In this document: piece by piece, positions 48,284 through 59,899 of the stretch | Numbering within the stretch: position 1 is the first letter of the stretch | Layout of the letters: every line of letters begins with the position of its first letter | Source of the DNA: Bos javanicus | Taxonomy: Eukaryota; Chordata; Mammalia; Artiodactyla; Bovidae | NCBI RefSeq assembly: GCF_032452875.1 | Contig: NC_083869.1 | Location: forward strand, 122,580,001-122,644,000 | Direction of reading: 5' to 3' | Length of the DNA stretch: 64,000 nt | Position numbers and translations under genes: made by a program | The notes under the pieces: model-generated | What the model was told of the DNA's origin: nothing | The model's input: only the letters and a program-made list of their open reading frames with translations | Database searches by the model: none

Positions 48284-48291
48284 TGTAAATA
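48284..48291 (+). promoter_or_regulatory. Pumilio response element candidate 2 in 3' UTR
   Basis: TGTAAATA is an exact match to the UGUANAUA Pumilio consensus, about 510 bases before the poly(A) signal. Confidence 0.55.
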
Positions 48292-48429
48292 GAAGCCCAC
48301 AAACTGTGTACAGATTTACAGAGATGCTGAGGCTGGGCCCCAGAGTCGCCATCAAAGGGCTCGTGGCCCCAGCATCCCCCGGGTGCCCAGCAGGCAGCTC
48401 AGTGCGGTGGCCCCAGTGTGGTGAATGCA

Positions 48430-48437
48430 TGTAAATA
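48430..48437 (+). promoter_or_regulatory. Pumilio response element candidate 3 in 3' UTR
   Basis: A second TGTAAATA, 146 bases after the previous one, is followed by TTTTTCG. The pair sits in the distal part of the 3' UTR, where Pumilio sites are most often active. Confidence 0.55.
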
Positions 48438-48796
48438 TTTTTCGTAGGCAGTGTGGCTCCAGAGAGCCCCCTGAAAACTGTGTCCCCCTCCCCGCCTCCC
48501 ACCATGTCCTTTCTCCTGTACAGATCCTCCAAGAACCCAGCCTGGGGCGGGGGGAATTTGTCCTTCCCTCCCCCAGGCCTTCTCTGCCCCTTCTTCCCCC
48601 TAACCTGTTTATTAACCATACCTGTCCCGAGTTCATGGCCAAAACTTTCAGTAGGAAAAAGCGGTGGAAAAAGACTGGAAAAAGAAACCAAGGTACCTGC
48701 CCCACTGTGGGTGCTCACCTGTCCCAGCCTTGTGAAGGAACTGTTTCTTTTTTCTTTTTTTTAACACTTCCCGTGCTGTGCCCATTTATAAGAGGA

Positions 48797-48802
48797 AATA
48801 AA
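48797..48802 (+). terminator. SDC3: Poly(A) signal of SDC3
   Basis: A canonical AATAAA hexamer is followed 15-20 bases later by a CA dinucleotide (48820-48821), a plausible cleavage site, and then by a GT-rich downstream element (about 48823-48838). Confidence 0.8.
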
Positions 48803-50439
48803 ATTAAGCTGAAATGATGCATTGTGGTCAGAGTGTGAGATAAGCATGGAGGTCATTTGGGGAGGGGCAGTCCGTGGCCCCGCTTGGGTCTCAGCCACAT
48901 CCCCCTTTAAAGGAAGCTGAGAAGCAGAGAAAATTGACCGACAACCCCTCGTGGGAACCATTATGGTAACAGCTGCTGTTGCTTTAGAGTGTTCAGGAAA
49001 CCACGGAGCTGACTGCGGCCAGGCTGAATGGGGGCTGCGGTTGGGCAGGGGCCAGGACGTGCTGGCGTTGGGGGCTCTGTGGTCCACCCCCAGGGGAAGA
49101 GCTGGTTTCAGGCCGCAAGGAGAGAAACCTGAAACTGCAGGATATTGGAATCAGTTGGCTGAGGTGAGATGTCTTTAGGTTCTGAAGGGCCTGGTTTCAA
49201 ACCCAGGTGACGTTTCCTAATTCTGACTTAGCCTAAGCCTTAGCTTGGCCTGAGCCTCAGTGTTCTCACCTGAGAAATGGGTTAAGCATTAACGACACCC
49301 CCCTAGATGGAAGGTAGTGGGATTATGAGAGGAGGAACATTTAGCAGAGGGCCTGGAACTATCAGCCTCAGCTCACAGGGTCTTGGATAATGGCGTTAGA
49401 ATAGAACAGAACCCTGGGCCAGGAGGAGTTCTGGGGCCTGGGAGCCCGGATGGCTTCCTGGGGTTGCAGGGTCATGGAGCTGGGAGGGCATTAGAGCCAG
49501 CCCTGGGCTCCTCAGGGTAGAAATCCTTTCTTCAGCACCTCTTGGGGGATTTCCCTGCCGCTGCCCGCATACCTCTTGTAACAGGGGCTTGGTGCATGCT
49601 GGAGACCAGCAGGTCACTCTGCCTGTTGAGAAGTCCTTCTTTATTTTTAGCCCAAATCTGCATCTCCTGTGTTTTCTTTCTCTGGAGGCACACGGTGCTC
49701 TGCCCCCTCACCATGAGATAGCCCCAGGTATGAATGTCAGGGTCAAAACTTTTCCTCCTCGAAAGGAGTCCTCTGCATGTCCTCCAGAGATTTACTCCTC
49801 TTGCAGTGGGATGTTCACACGGGGACCTGATGGTTCTGGGGTGGGTTAGAGACTGAGGCCCCTGGATTTGGTTCAAGATCCTACCCACCCCAACCTCCTC
49901 CTTCGCTCAAGTTCCTTGAGTGCTTCCCTATGTCATCGTGGGGAGCACTTACACATATTGGGGAGAGAGCCAATAGCCAGGGTCTCGTGACTATGTAATG
50001 ATGCTGGTCTGGGGGTGTCTTTCCTGCTCAGCCACCATCTCCAACCACCCCCTGCCAAGCATCTCTCTTACCGCCAGACAGTTCAGGATCAAAGCGCCAA
50101 GGCCCCGTCTTCACTTTGGGACCTCAGACCACATGGCCCCTGACAGTCTCGGGCGGCGTGGTTGTCAATTGGGGTGAAGGAGCCAGCGATGTCACTTGAG
50201 GGTCTTTCAGAGGACTGGGCCCCAGTTAGAAGCCTGCTATGATGTGAGGGGTTGGTTTGCCACCATTCAAGTCCCAGCTCCTGATGTGGTCCCTCCTCCA
50301 GAAAGCTTTGGGAAGTGGGTTCCATCCTCCCTGAGTTCCTATAGGCTAGAGTTATCTCCCTTCCAGCAGGTGCCGCCCTCACCTTCTCATCTGAATTTGA
50401 GTGACATGCATCTTGTATTCTCAAAGAGTCTGATCCTGG

Positions 50440-50600
50440 GGTGAAGAGGACCCAGCTGTGTGCACTTGGGCACAGTGCTCTACCTCTCTCAGCCTGTTTC
50501 CTCACGAGTAAATGTGAACATTAAGGTCGATATTTGGAGACCCCTGTAAGGATTAAATGAGATAACATTGAAAGCAACTAGCGTGGAGTTCGGCTGCCAT
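50440..50600 (-). repeat. MIR SINE (minus)
   Basis: The markers ctctacctctctcagcctg and aaggattaaatgagataac are clear. Confidence 0.75.
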
Positions 50601-50639
50601 ATGCTGCAGGACTTCAGTCCCTCTTTGTATGGTCAGTCT

Positions 50640-50850
50640 TTAATAGGCAAACCTTTATTCAAATGCTACCTTTGCCACTGACTAGCTCTGGGACCTTGGG
50701 TGGCTTATTCCAACTCACAGTGCTCAGTCTTCTCACCTGTAAAATGGGGACAGTAATAGTACCTGCCTCATAGGCGTGGTGCTCAGAACCATGCCCGACA
50801 CACAGCAGGTGCTGTGTAACTGTGGGCCATTATTCCTACTGTTGTTGCTG
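50640..50850 (-). repeat. MIR SINE (minus)
   Basis: The markers tgccactgactagctctg, cacctgtaaaatggggac and agtacctgcctcatagg are in order. Confidence 0.85.
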
Positions 50851-51364
50851 TCATTATTATTGTCATTATCTGCAGAGTCCAGCCTGCTGCCTATTGAATG
50901 AATAAATGACGTGGAGTCTGGGTGGAAATCAAAATATTGTCAGCTTTGGAGTGAACGATGATTTAGGCTGAGGCTTGTTCAAGCTGAGGCTGACACCTGG
51001 AAATCATCCACATAGAATGTACAGATGGGCTGGGAGTTGCTGGGACTTGGAGCATTTCTCTCAGGGCCCCCTGGTCCAGGGATGAGCAACAAACAGAGGG
51101 GGAAGGAGGAAGAATAGTGGATTGTTTCCTGAAACCCAAGAGGCCACAGCTGCTTGCCAAGCTGCCCCAAGAACAGAGCGTGCTCAGCTTCTGAGGGCCG
51201 CCCACCCTGTCTCTGCTGGCTTGAGGGTGTGCATGGGGCAGACTGAGGGTCCAGATTTATCACGGGGGCCTTATTCGCACTCAAGGAGGAAGGAGGCTGG
51301 GCCAGAGCAGACAGCAGAGGGATGGAGTGAGGCACTGACTGCCAGGCACCCTGAGACCAGTTTT

Positions 51365-51520
51365 TCTCATATTAACTCATTTTAGCCTCATGCAGTTCTG
51401 GCCTCCTGGCTGGTTTGTTTGTTTTGTTTTGTTTTTGCAAATGAAGAAACTGCAAGTTTACAGAAACCTGAGGCCATAAAGCTATTAAAGGGTGCAGTGG
51501 GATTCGAGTCTGAGCCTCCA
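51365..51520 (+). repeat. MIR SINE, degenerate
   Basis: The words attaactcattttagcctc and gggattcgagtctgagcc are present, with a TTTTG-rich insertion between them. Confidence 0.5.
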
Positions 51521-52812
51521 CATGGAGTCAGTGTTCTTACAGTTCCACCCGCCCTTTCCTCCCTCTACTGTGTGAGCGTGGGCAGGCTACTAAGCTTCTC
51601 TGAATCTCAGCTATATCATCAGAAAAACAGAAGCACAGGGTATTGAGAGGCTCAGAAGAGACATTAACACATGACAACTGTGGGTGCCTTGCAAGAGTCA
51701 CAGCCCATTTGCAGACATAATCTCAGTTCTTGGAGAGAATGATCCCCTTGCTTAACAGATAAAGACGTTGGCCCTATGAGCAGAATCCACACGGTGGGAC
51801 ACTTCTATAGGACAAATGACCCAGCTTCTTCAACAAATAAATTCTAAGGAAGGGGAAAGAAAGAGATGGAGAGAGACTTTATAGATAAGCCTAAAAGGCA
51901 TGTTAACCAAATCATGTGGGAACTTGATTCGGATCCTGTTTCAACAAATTCTATTTAAAAAAAAAAAGTTAATTATGGGGCAAGTGGAAATTTGTATATT
52001 GAATGAATATTTGTCATAAGGGAATCATTGTCAGTGTTCTTAGAAGTGGTAATGGCCCTGTAGTTATGTTTTTTAAAAAGAGTCTTTATCTTTAAACAGA
52101 CTAAAATTTGGCAGATGAACTGATTGGATGTCTGGAATTGGCTGAAAAAATATGGGGGAGGCGTGGGTGAGAGAATGGAGGATGTAAGACAGGACTTGAG
52201 TTGATAATTGTACAAGCTGAGTAGCAGGCTACATAGGGGGCTCACTATATTATTCTGTCAACTCTAAGTTTAAATGTTAAATTCTTCATAATAAAATATT
52301 AAAGAAAGGAATTGATTCCCAGGGGGCATGAAGACTTGCCAGGGGTCACACTCCCCTGTGGAAATGCAGAGCTGGCTCTTCTGACTCGAAGTCCAGCCCC
52401 CTGGCCTTCACCCATCCCTTCTCTGGGCTCCTGCAATGTCACATTTTCCCTGGCCTGATGTCCTCCACTTCCAGATGGCCAGCTCCTTTAGGGACCCCAC
52501 CCGCTCCTTTTTTATGGAAATTCACTCTCACGAACGACTGTGATGAAGGAATTTGCATGAAACTGTGATGAGAGACGTGGCTTCAGCTATGGCTCCCTCA
52601 GTGGTGCTTGCCTTCTGCCAGAGGGAGTAACAGAAATGGCCCTTCCTGATGGGTGGTGTGTTATAGTTCATGAAGTACTCTCCAGGGGATCCTTGGCCTT
52701 GCTTACCATCCGCACCAGTCTCAGGAGGTGGGCTGGTTGAGAGTGACTCCTCCCACTTTGAAGGACTTTGAACTTGGTCATTTCTCCCCCATTTTCAAGG
52801 CTCAGGCCAAGT

Positions 52813-52930
52813 CTAAGTGAAAGTGAAGTCGCTCAGTCATGTCCGACTCTTTGCGACCCCGTGGACTGTAGCCTACCAGGCTCCTCTGTCCATGGGACTT
52901 TCCAGGCAATAGTACTGGAGTGGATTGACC
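52813..52930 (-). repeat. Bov-A SINE monomer (minus)
   Basis: The start gtgaaagtgaagtcgctcag and the end gcaatagtactggagtgg define a single reversed unit. Confidence 0.85.
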
Positions 52931-53001
52931 TTTACTATATACCTTGCTGGAAATACTGAAAGAGGCTCGAGAGAAGTTGGTTCTCCGTCAGCCTCAGTGA
53001 G

Positions 53002-53363
53002 TTCCTTCTGGCTTGTCCTGGAGTCTTGGCTTCCTCTTCTGCATAATAGACACAGTGAAGGCTCCTGCAGAGTTTGTGGGGATCCAAAGAGAAGGCAGAT
53101 CTAAGTGTTCAACACAATGACTGACACACAGTAGGTGCACAACAGTAAGAGTGATGGTCTTCACAGTAATAACAATCACAGAACACGTAGATGGTACTTA
53201 CCGTGTGCTGGGCATGACCTAAGCACTTTTAAAAGTGTGTGGCATTTAGAAAAGTGACAAATGGCACCTAGTAAGTATATGCAGGTGCTTAGTAAATATG
53301 AAAAGGCAAAAAGATATGACACTGAAAGATGAACCCCCCAGGTCAGTAGGTGTGCAATATGCT
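53002..53363 (+). repeat. Local duplication, donor copy
   Basis: This segment (unique flank starting ttccttctggcttgtcc plus the first 60 or so bases of a BovB) recurs at 54698-55151. The donor has about 43 extra bases near 53040-53083 that the copy lacks, and continues into the rest of the BovB, which the copy does not. Confidence 0.85.
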
Positions 53364-53732
53364 ACTGGAGAAAAGTGGAGAAATAACTCCAGAAAGAATG
53401 AAGAGATGGAGCCAAAGCAAAAGCAACGCCCAGTTGTAGATGTGACTAATGTTGGAGATAAAGTCCAATGCCTTAAAGAACAATATTGCATAGGAACCTG
53501 GAATGTTAGGTCCATGAATCAAGGTAAATTGAAAGTGGTCAAACAGGAGATGGCAAGAGTGAACATCGACACTTTAGGAATCAGTGAACTAAAACGGACT
53601 GGAATGTGTGAATTTAATTCAGATGACCATTATATCCACTGCTGTGGGCAAGAGTCCCTTAGAAGAAATGGAGTAGCCCTCACAGGCAGCAAGAGTCCAA
53701 AATGCAGTACTTGGGTGCAATCTCAAAAATGA
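53298..53732 (+). pseudogene. BovB endonuclease-domain remnant
   Basis: A 144-residue open stretch contains YCIGTWNVRSMNQGKL and VNIDTLGISELKRTGM, matching the N-terminal AP-endonuclease domain of RTE-clade retrotransposons, which nicks DNA at the insertion site. It stops at 53730, and further endonuclease sequence continues in other frames to about 54110. The copy is broken by stops, frameshifts and the downstream deletion. It is a retrotransposon relic, not a host gene. Confidence 0.85.
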
Positions 53733-54324
53733 CAGAATGATCTCATTCATTTCCAAGGCAAACCATTCAATATCACAGTAATCCAAGTCTATGCCCCAAT
53801 CAGTAATGCTGAAGAAGCTGAAGTTGAATGGTTCTATGAAGGACTATAAGACCTTCTAGAACTAACACCCCCAAAAGATTTTTTTTTCATTATAGGGGCC
53901 TGGAATGCAAAAATAGCAAGTCAAGAGATACCTGGAGTTACAGGCAAGTTTGGCCTTGGAGTACAAAATGAAGCAGGGCAAAATCTAACCGAGTTTTGCC
54001 AAGAGAATGCACTGGTCATAGCAAACACCCTCTTCCAACAACACAAGAGACGACTCTATGCATAGACGTCACCAGATAGTCAATACTGAAATTAGATTGA
54101 TTATATTCTGATGTGACGAAGTGAGTCATTGGAAAAGACCCTGATGCTGGGAAAGATTGAATGCAAGAGAAGGGGACGACAGAGGATGAGATGGTTGGAT
54201 GGCATCACCGACTCGATGGACATGAGTTACTCTGGGAGGTGGTGATGGACAGGGAAACCTGGCATGCTGCGGTCCATGGGGTCACAAAGAGTTGGACACG
54301 ACTGAGTGACTGAACTGATCTGAA
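53300..54324 (+). mobile_element. BovB LINE, internally deleted
   Basis: The 5' part (53300 to about 54110) carries the start of the BovB ORF with the apurinic endonuclease domain. It then jumps at about 54110 to the extreme 3' end (gagtcattggaaaagaccc onward), so the reverse transcriptase domain is missing. The tail ends gactgaactgatctgaa. The element is about 1.0 kb instead of roughly 3.2 kb and is dead. Confidence 0.85.
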
Positions 54325-54697
54325 TTTTGTGTTATTAGCATATTTAATGCAATGGACTGAATTGTTTCCCCACCGCCCTGTACAATTCATATGCTGAAGC
54401 CCTAACCCCCGAAAGTGACTATATTTGGAGATCGGGCCTCTAAGTAGTTAAGATTAAATGAGGTCATAAGAGTAAGGCCCTGGTCCAAAAGGATGGTGTC
54501 CTTACCTGATAAGAAGAGCCCCCAGAAAACGTGTGTGCCCCCGCTCACCTCTGTGAGCACACAGGAAAGGCCTGTGTGAGGACACTGTGACAAGGCAGCC
54601 GTCTGCAAGCCACGAAGAGAGTCCTCGCTGGAACCCAGCCAGGGTGTCAGCTGGACCTCGGACTTCCAGCTTCCAGAACTGTGAGAAAACAAATGGC

Positions 54698-55151
54698 TTC
54701 CTCCTGGCTTGTCCTGGAGTCTTGGCTTCCTCTTCCAAAGAGGAGACAGATCTAGGTGTTCAACACAATGACCGACACACAGTAGGTGCGCAACAGTAAG
54801 AGTGATGGTCTTCACAGTAAAACAATCAGAACATGTAGATTGTACTTATCGTGCGCTGGGCATGGCCTAAGCACTTTTAAAAGTGTGTGGCATTTAGAAA
54901 AGTGGCAAATGGCACCTAGTAAGTATATGCATTGGAGAAGGAAATGGCAACCCACTCCAGTGTTCTTGCCCGGAGAGTCCCAGGGACAGTGGAGCCTGGT
55001 GGGCTGCCGTCTATGGGGTCGCACAGAGTCGGACACGAGTGAAGCAGCAGCAGCAGCAGCTAGTATATGCAGGTGTTTATTAAATATGAAAAGGCAAAAA
55101 GATATGACACTGAAAGATGAACCCCCCAGGTCAGTAGGTGTGCAATATGCT
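54698..55151 (+). repeat. Local duplication, inserted copy
   Basis: A copy of 53002-53363 in the same orientation lies within an LTR. Shared words include cttgtcctggagtcttggc, cacttttaaaagtgtgtgg and aaagatgaaccccccaggtc. It contains a later Bov-A insertion at 54932-55061 and ends inside BovB sequence at gtgcaatatgct. Confidence 0.85.
54932..55061 (+). repeat. Bov-A SINE inside the duplicated copy
   Basis: A plus-strand monomer from ttggagaaggaaatggcaac to an AGC triplet run, flanked by AGTATATGCA duplicates (54922-54931 and 55062-55071). The donor copy at 53270 lacks it. Confidence 0.9.
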
Positions 55152-55444
55152 CTTGTTTATGCTAGGAAACTCAGTCTTCTGTATTTGGTTATGACAGCCC
55201 AAGCAGACCAATACCTTTAATCTTTGTAATAACCGAGAGGCAGTAGGTACTCTTAATACTCTCATGTCTACAGAGGAGGAAATTGGCACATGGAGATTCT
55301 GAGAAGGCTGAGGATATAAATAAGAAAATAGTACAATGAACCTTGACCCACCCCCACCCACCTACACTTTCGGCAAACTCCTATGGGTCCTTCAAAGCCC
55401 TACTCCAACGTTACCCACTCTGAGAACTCCTAGGCACGGTTAGT

Positions 55445-55707
55445 TGCTGCTACTGCTGCTAAGTCGCTTCAGTCGTGTCCGACTCTGTGCGACCCCATAG
55501 ACGGCAGCCCATCAGGCTCCTCCGTCCCTGGGATTCTCCAGGCAAGAATACTGGAGTGGGTTGCCATTTCCTTCTCCAATGCATAAAAGTGAAGTCACTC
55601 AGTTGTGTCCGACTCTTAGCGACCCGGTGGACTGCAGTCTACCAGGCTTCTCTGTCCATGGGATTTTCCAGGCAAGAGTACTGGAGTGGGTTGCCATTGC
55701 CTTCTCC
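55445..55707 (-). repeat. Bov-A2 SINE dimer (minus)
   Basis: Two monomers joined near cataaaagtgaagtcactc, with a 13-bp target duplication AGGCACGGTTAGT on each side (55432-55444 and 55708-55720). Confidence 0.95.
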
Positions 55708-56019
55708 AGGCACGGTTAGTCCTTGGGGCAAAAAGAGGAGGAAGAGAGGCCAGGGAGAAATATTTAGACCTGGGAAAGTGGAGCATTGAGAGAAAGGAGG
55801 GCTTGATGGAGGTCGTCGGATGAGCAAGAGAATAGGAGAGAAGGTTTGCAGGAGAGTCCCTGGGTTGGCTGTCAGGAAGGTGCGAAGGGGAAAGTTCTTA
55901 GTCCTTCTTCCTGTCATGGATGCCTCTGTCCTGTGGCTTGCCCCCCAAGGCCCAGCTCAGCCTCCAGCTTTCTTGAGGGTGGCTGTGCGGCATATAAGTT
56001 AAGAAACGGACTGACGCCA

Positions 56020-56325
56020 CACTGTCCTGGCTTGAATCCTGGCTCCTCTACTTATCCGTTATGTGTTGTTGCTGTTCAGTTGCTCATTTGTGACAGACTC
56101 TTTATGACCCTGTGGACTGCAGCATGCCAGGCTTCCCTGTTCTTCCTCACGTAATGACTTCTCTATCCTTCAGCTATGTAATTTCAAGCAAGTTAACCCC
56201 TCATGCCTCAGTTTCCTTGTGGGGACAAAGTGGGGTTATCACAGTACCTGTCTCTTAGAGTAGTCCTGTGGTTTAGTTAATACATGACACATGAAAATGC
56301 TTGATAAATATTAGCTCATAATCTC
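56020..56325 (-). repeat. MIR (minus) split by a BovB/Bov-A fragment
   Basis: The MIR parts are ctggcttgaatcctggctc at the left and cctcagtttccttgtgggg to gataaatattagctcat at the right. Between them, about 56064-56150, lies a short reversed BovB 3' end (gttgctgttcagttgctc, gactgcagcatgccaggc). Confidence 0.7.
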
Positions 56326-56399
56326 ACCTTGGATAACTCCATGGTGTTCTCCAATAAACTTGAGTATAAAGCATGCAATTCAACCCAACAGCATTGATA

Positions 56400-56610
56400 A
56401 TAATAATGAACCACTATTGGGCACTTACTTTTGGTCAGGCTGTACGCCTGGTCCTTCATATACGGTGTTCCATTTAGATGTAATAATCCCATGAGGTCGA
56501 TATTATTAACATGCCCATTTTACAGATTAGAAAATTGAGGTATCTTTAAAGTGTCTAAAGTTACATAGCTAACACATGGTAGAATGGGGATTTGAACCTA
56601 GGCAATCTTA
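56400..56610 (+). repeat. MIR SINE
   Basis: The markers cccattttacagattag and gcccattttacag context, then gggatttgaacctaggc, are in order. Confidence 0.75.
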
Positions 56611-56858
56611 ACTCAAGCTCATATGAGTCATTCCAGTTTGTTAATCATTTGCCCAATATTGATAGACGGCTGCTCTGTGCCAGCCACAGTGCTAGGTATC
56701 AGGGATATGGAATTAAAAGACACACAGTCCTGGCCCTCAGGGAACTCACAGGGTGGGGTGGAGAAGGCAGACTTGGAATCAGATACCTTAGAATGTTGAT
56801 GATGTGAAAGGAATAGCGCTTAACCTCATTTCTGTGTTAGATTCATTAGAGGCTGTGT

Positions 56859-57078
56859 ACGTGTGTGTGCATGCTCAGTAAGTGGCTGACTCTTGCGATC
56901 CCATGGACTATAGCCCTCCAGGCTCCTCTGTCCATGGGATTGTCCAGGCAAGCATACTGGAATGGGTTGCCATTTCCTCCTCCGGAGGGTCTTCCCGACC
57001 CAGGGATCGAACCCATGTCTCCCACGTCTCCTGCATCGGCAGGTGGTTTCGTTACCGCTAACCCACCTGGGAAGTCCT
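56859..57078 (-). repeat. Bov-tA SINE (minus)
   Basis: The reversed element has gggatcgaacccatgtctcc and the end cccacctgggaagtcc. Near-identical target copies TTCATTAGA(G/A)GCT(G/A)TGT begin at 56842 and 57079. Confidence 0.9.
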
Positions 57079-57714
57079 TTCATTAGAAGCTATGTTTATT
57101 TAATCACAGACTAACAATTATTGGGCATTGGAGCTCTGTGATAAATAATGCTCTCTCTTCTCAAAGACAAGGCAGACAGATTCCTAGAGTGAAAAAAATG
57201 ACACAAAAAGCACAGCTTTGACATTATTTTTAGACTTCCAAGTAAATCTGAAGTTGTTGCATAGAAGTATTACTGGCATCGTGGTTAATTTCATACAGTT
57301 CCTAGAAAGCCATAACACTCCGGTAACCGCCAATGCCTTCTAACTGGCCTGGACAAATTTAGCTAAATTCTGTCTGATATGAGGGATGCACAGTAAGTTA
57401 GAATTCAGTGGTGCAGGTCATGCAGGTACAGAGTAGGGAGCAATTAACTTTGGGGCTTCTAGGAGGAGGAGATATTTGGTTTGAGTTTTGAAGGCTATGT
57501 AGGAGTTCTCTGTGAGAAGAATAGGGGGAAAACTCCTTGAATGTGGGGAAAAGAGTGAGAAAAGCACCCTGGATGTTTGGGGATGGATAGAAATCAAGTG
57601 AGGCTGAGTGTTGGGTTTACAGAGGGTGGCACAGGCAGATAAATAGCTGGGTCTGGGACACAGAGGGCCATGAGTGTCATGCTAAATGGCTTGGAATTAA
57701 CCGTATAAACATTG

Positions 57715-57731
57715 GTGTGTGTGTGTGTGTG
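57715..57731. repeat. GT microsatellite
   Basis: Eight GT units. Confidence 0.9.
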
Positions 57732-58849
57732 CATGCAGGGAGTTTTTCAGAGAGTGATATGATCAGATTTATGATTTGTAACCATGGCTCTGGGAATCTG
57801 CAGGGAGAGAGTTGGTGCCAGGGCAATCAATTCCCCAACCAGATTGTAAGTTTCTTGGGTGAAGCATTAAGTTAGTAGCTTTCCCTCTGGTATTTTTCCA
57901 TAACACCTAGCAGGTGTGGGGCATGTAGTTGGTGCTGAACAAATGCCTGCTGTATGAAGTCCATGCATGCCCCAGGACACCCATGCATGCTGGTGGATTT
58001 TAGTAGCACCCATAGCCTGCTTGTGGTGCTGTCCATGGTGCTAATATGAGCTCTAAGGCTGCCAACCCCAGTGGGCTCCCTGGTGGCAGCTTGGGGTATG
58101 TGTGTGTGTGTATAGAATGAGGTGGGGAAGGAGACCTTCAATATCTGTCTCTTGGGATCAAGGCAGGGTCCCAGTTGCCCCAGCCTCAGAAGGGCTTCCC
58201 GGGTGCCCACAAAATCTGCCCATGTCACCTGGTTAAGCCTTGGTGTGCAGGAACCTGGGGCAGGAAATGAAGTCAGACGGAAAGGGTGGGACCAGAGTTA
58301 GCAATGGTCTTCGTGCCATGCTTGAGAGTAGTCAAGATCTGTAGAAAGTGAGTGACAAGGTCACCTGTGTCCCTGAAAGATCATTCTGGTGGTAGCAGGG
58401 AGGATGGAATGGAGAGGAAAGGAGGCTCTGGGATCTGAGCCCACATTAGCACCCGATGCCATGCGACAGGACTCTGGAGAGGGAGTAACCAGGCACGTCT
58501 TCCTGGAGGAAGTGGGGCTTGAGTTGACCCTTGAAGGATTCTTAAAGAGGAAAAGGAGCAGGCCAGGCAGGGGAATGGCACAGGCAAAGGCAGAGAGGTC
58601 AGACTGGCCAAGAGGAAGAAGAGACGACTGCCTTTCTGGCCCCTCTGCTCCCCACCTCCTTGCTGGGGCCCTTCTGAGCATGGAAGGGACTGCTCTGAGT
58701 TAGAGAACTACATTTCTGGGTGCCTCTGAGCTGAGGGAGGGGGCGAGCTGCATGAAGCCTCTAAAGGTCGTTCCATTGTGTGAGAGGCCTGGCTAGGGCA
58801 GCGGAGGCGGGTCCATGGAGCCCTTTGTCTGCAAGACAGCACCGCCGCG

Positions 58850-58866
58850 CCCCCCCCCCCCCCCCC
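58850..58866. repeat. Poly-C tract
   Basis: Seventeen consecutive C bases followed by gcccaacccccc. Length in a read or assembly is likely to be unreliable. Confidence 0.9.
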
Positions 58867-59899
58867 GCCCAACCCCCCAAGCACTCAGGCAGCCTCCACG
58901 ATCCTCACTGGCCTTGGATCTGAGTTTTGTCATAGAGGCAGGTTTCTCTGCCTGGCTGGCCCTGATGTCATAGCGGAGGGAGGGGGCAGGGGCAGGGGGT
59001 AGACTTCAGTGCTGACCAATGAGTGATAAATTGCCTCTTTGCCCTTGAGGTTCATCGAATCACTAATTCATAAAATCCTTTAACATTACAATTCACAGAC
59101 CAATGGATGGAACCTTCTAGCACCTGAGAATCCTAGACTAATGGAATCTTTTTAGAATCTTTTTAGGAGCAGAGTCTTTCATAACAGACCCTATGGGAAC
59201 CATAGAATCCTGGAGGATAACAGAATCTTAAAAATCATAGGCTCTTCTTTTAAGGGTTGCAGTGGCGATAAAATGAGATATTACGTGGCCAATACATAGA
59301 CCAGTCCTGGCGCATTGTAAATGCTCCCTAAATGTCAGCTGACCCAGGGACAGGGCGAGCTGCCGTGTCTCCACTGTGAGGAAACTCAGGTCTGGAGAGG
59401 TGATGTAACATCCCCAGGGGCACACAGCTAGGAAGTTAGTGGTGACACAGAGTGACCATGGCCTGGAGGGAATCCCTGGTGGGCTTGGGCCCTCTGATGC
59501 TGAGCTCCCCTGTGTCTGAGCCAGCTGATTCTGTGCCTGAATTAGGGTCTCTGAGCAAGAGGCTCCTTGGTGCAGAGGGTGGGAGGCAGAGAAGAGGTAG
59601 CCAGGAATCCAGGCTTTGAGCTAGCCCTCACTCTCTGCAGCAAGGCCTCTGTAATTCGGGGCAAGTCCCTTAATCTCTGGGTTTCCTTCTTTGCTTTCAA
59701 CACTGGGGGAACAGAATGGCAGGCTCTGAAGTCAGACAGCCCATGGACCTCAGGTCCTAGCTGTGTGTTCCTGGGCAGATGACATCACTTCTCCGAGCCC
59801 ATTCCCTCATGAGTGCAGTGAGGAGAAGGAGGATTTGAATTGCCAGGAGGACAAAAGAGTGAAGACTCTCTAAGACAGCATCAGGCCCCAGCTTTGCCT

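Larger units (their letters stand above)
44928..48821 (+). other. SDC3: SDC3 3' UTR
   Basis: From the stop codon to the AATAAA signal there is about 3.9 kb without recognisable young repeats, which fits the long 3' UTR known for mammalian SDC3 transcripts. The start of this interval is GC-rich. The last 600 bases become more A/T-rich and contain two of the three Pumilio-type sites. The downstream end is inferred from the poly(A) signal and the following GT-rich stretch. I found no strong AATAAA or ATTAAA earlier in the interval, so a single dominant 3' end is likely. Confidence 0.75.
54348..55212 (+). mobile_element. Old MaLR-type LTR, split by an inserted duplication
   Basis: Bases 54348-54697 read like the body of an MLT1/MST-type solo LTR (aatggactgaattgtttccc, catatgctgaagccctaac, atgaggtcataagagtaag, ccagaactgtgagaaaac). 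The end of the same LTR resumes at 55152 (ttgtttatgctaggaaac, tatgacagcccaagcagacc). The 454 bases between are the duplicated segment. No internal viral genes are present. The family assignment is from memory of the consensus. Confidence 0.65.
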
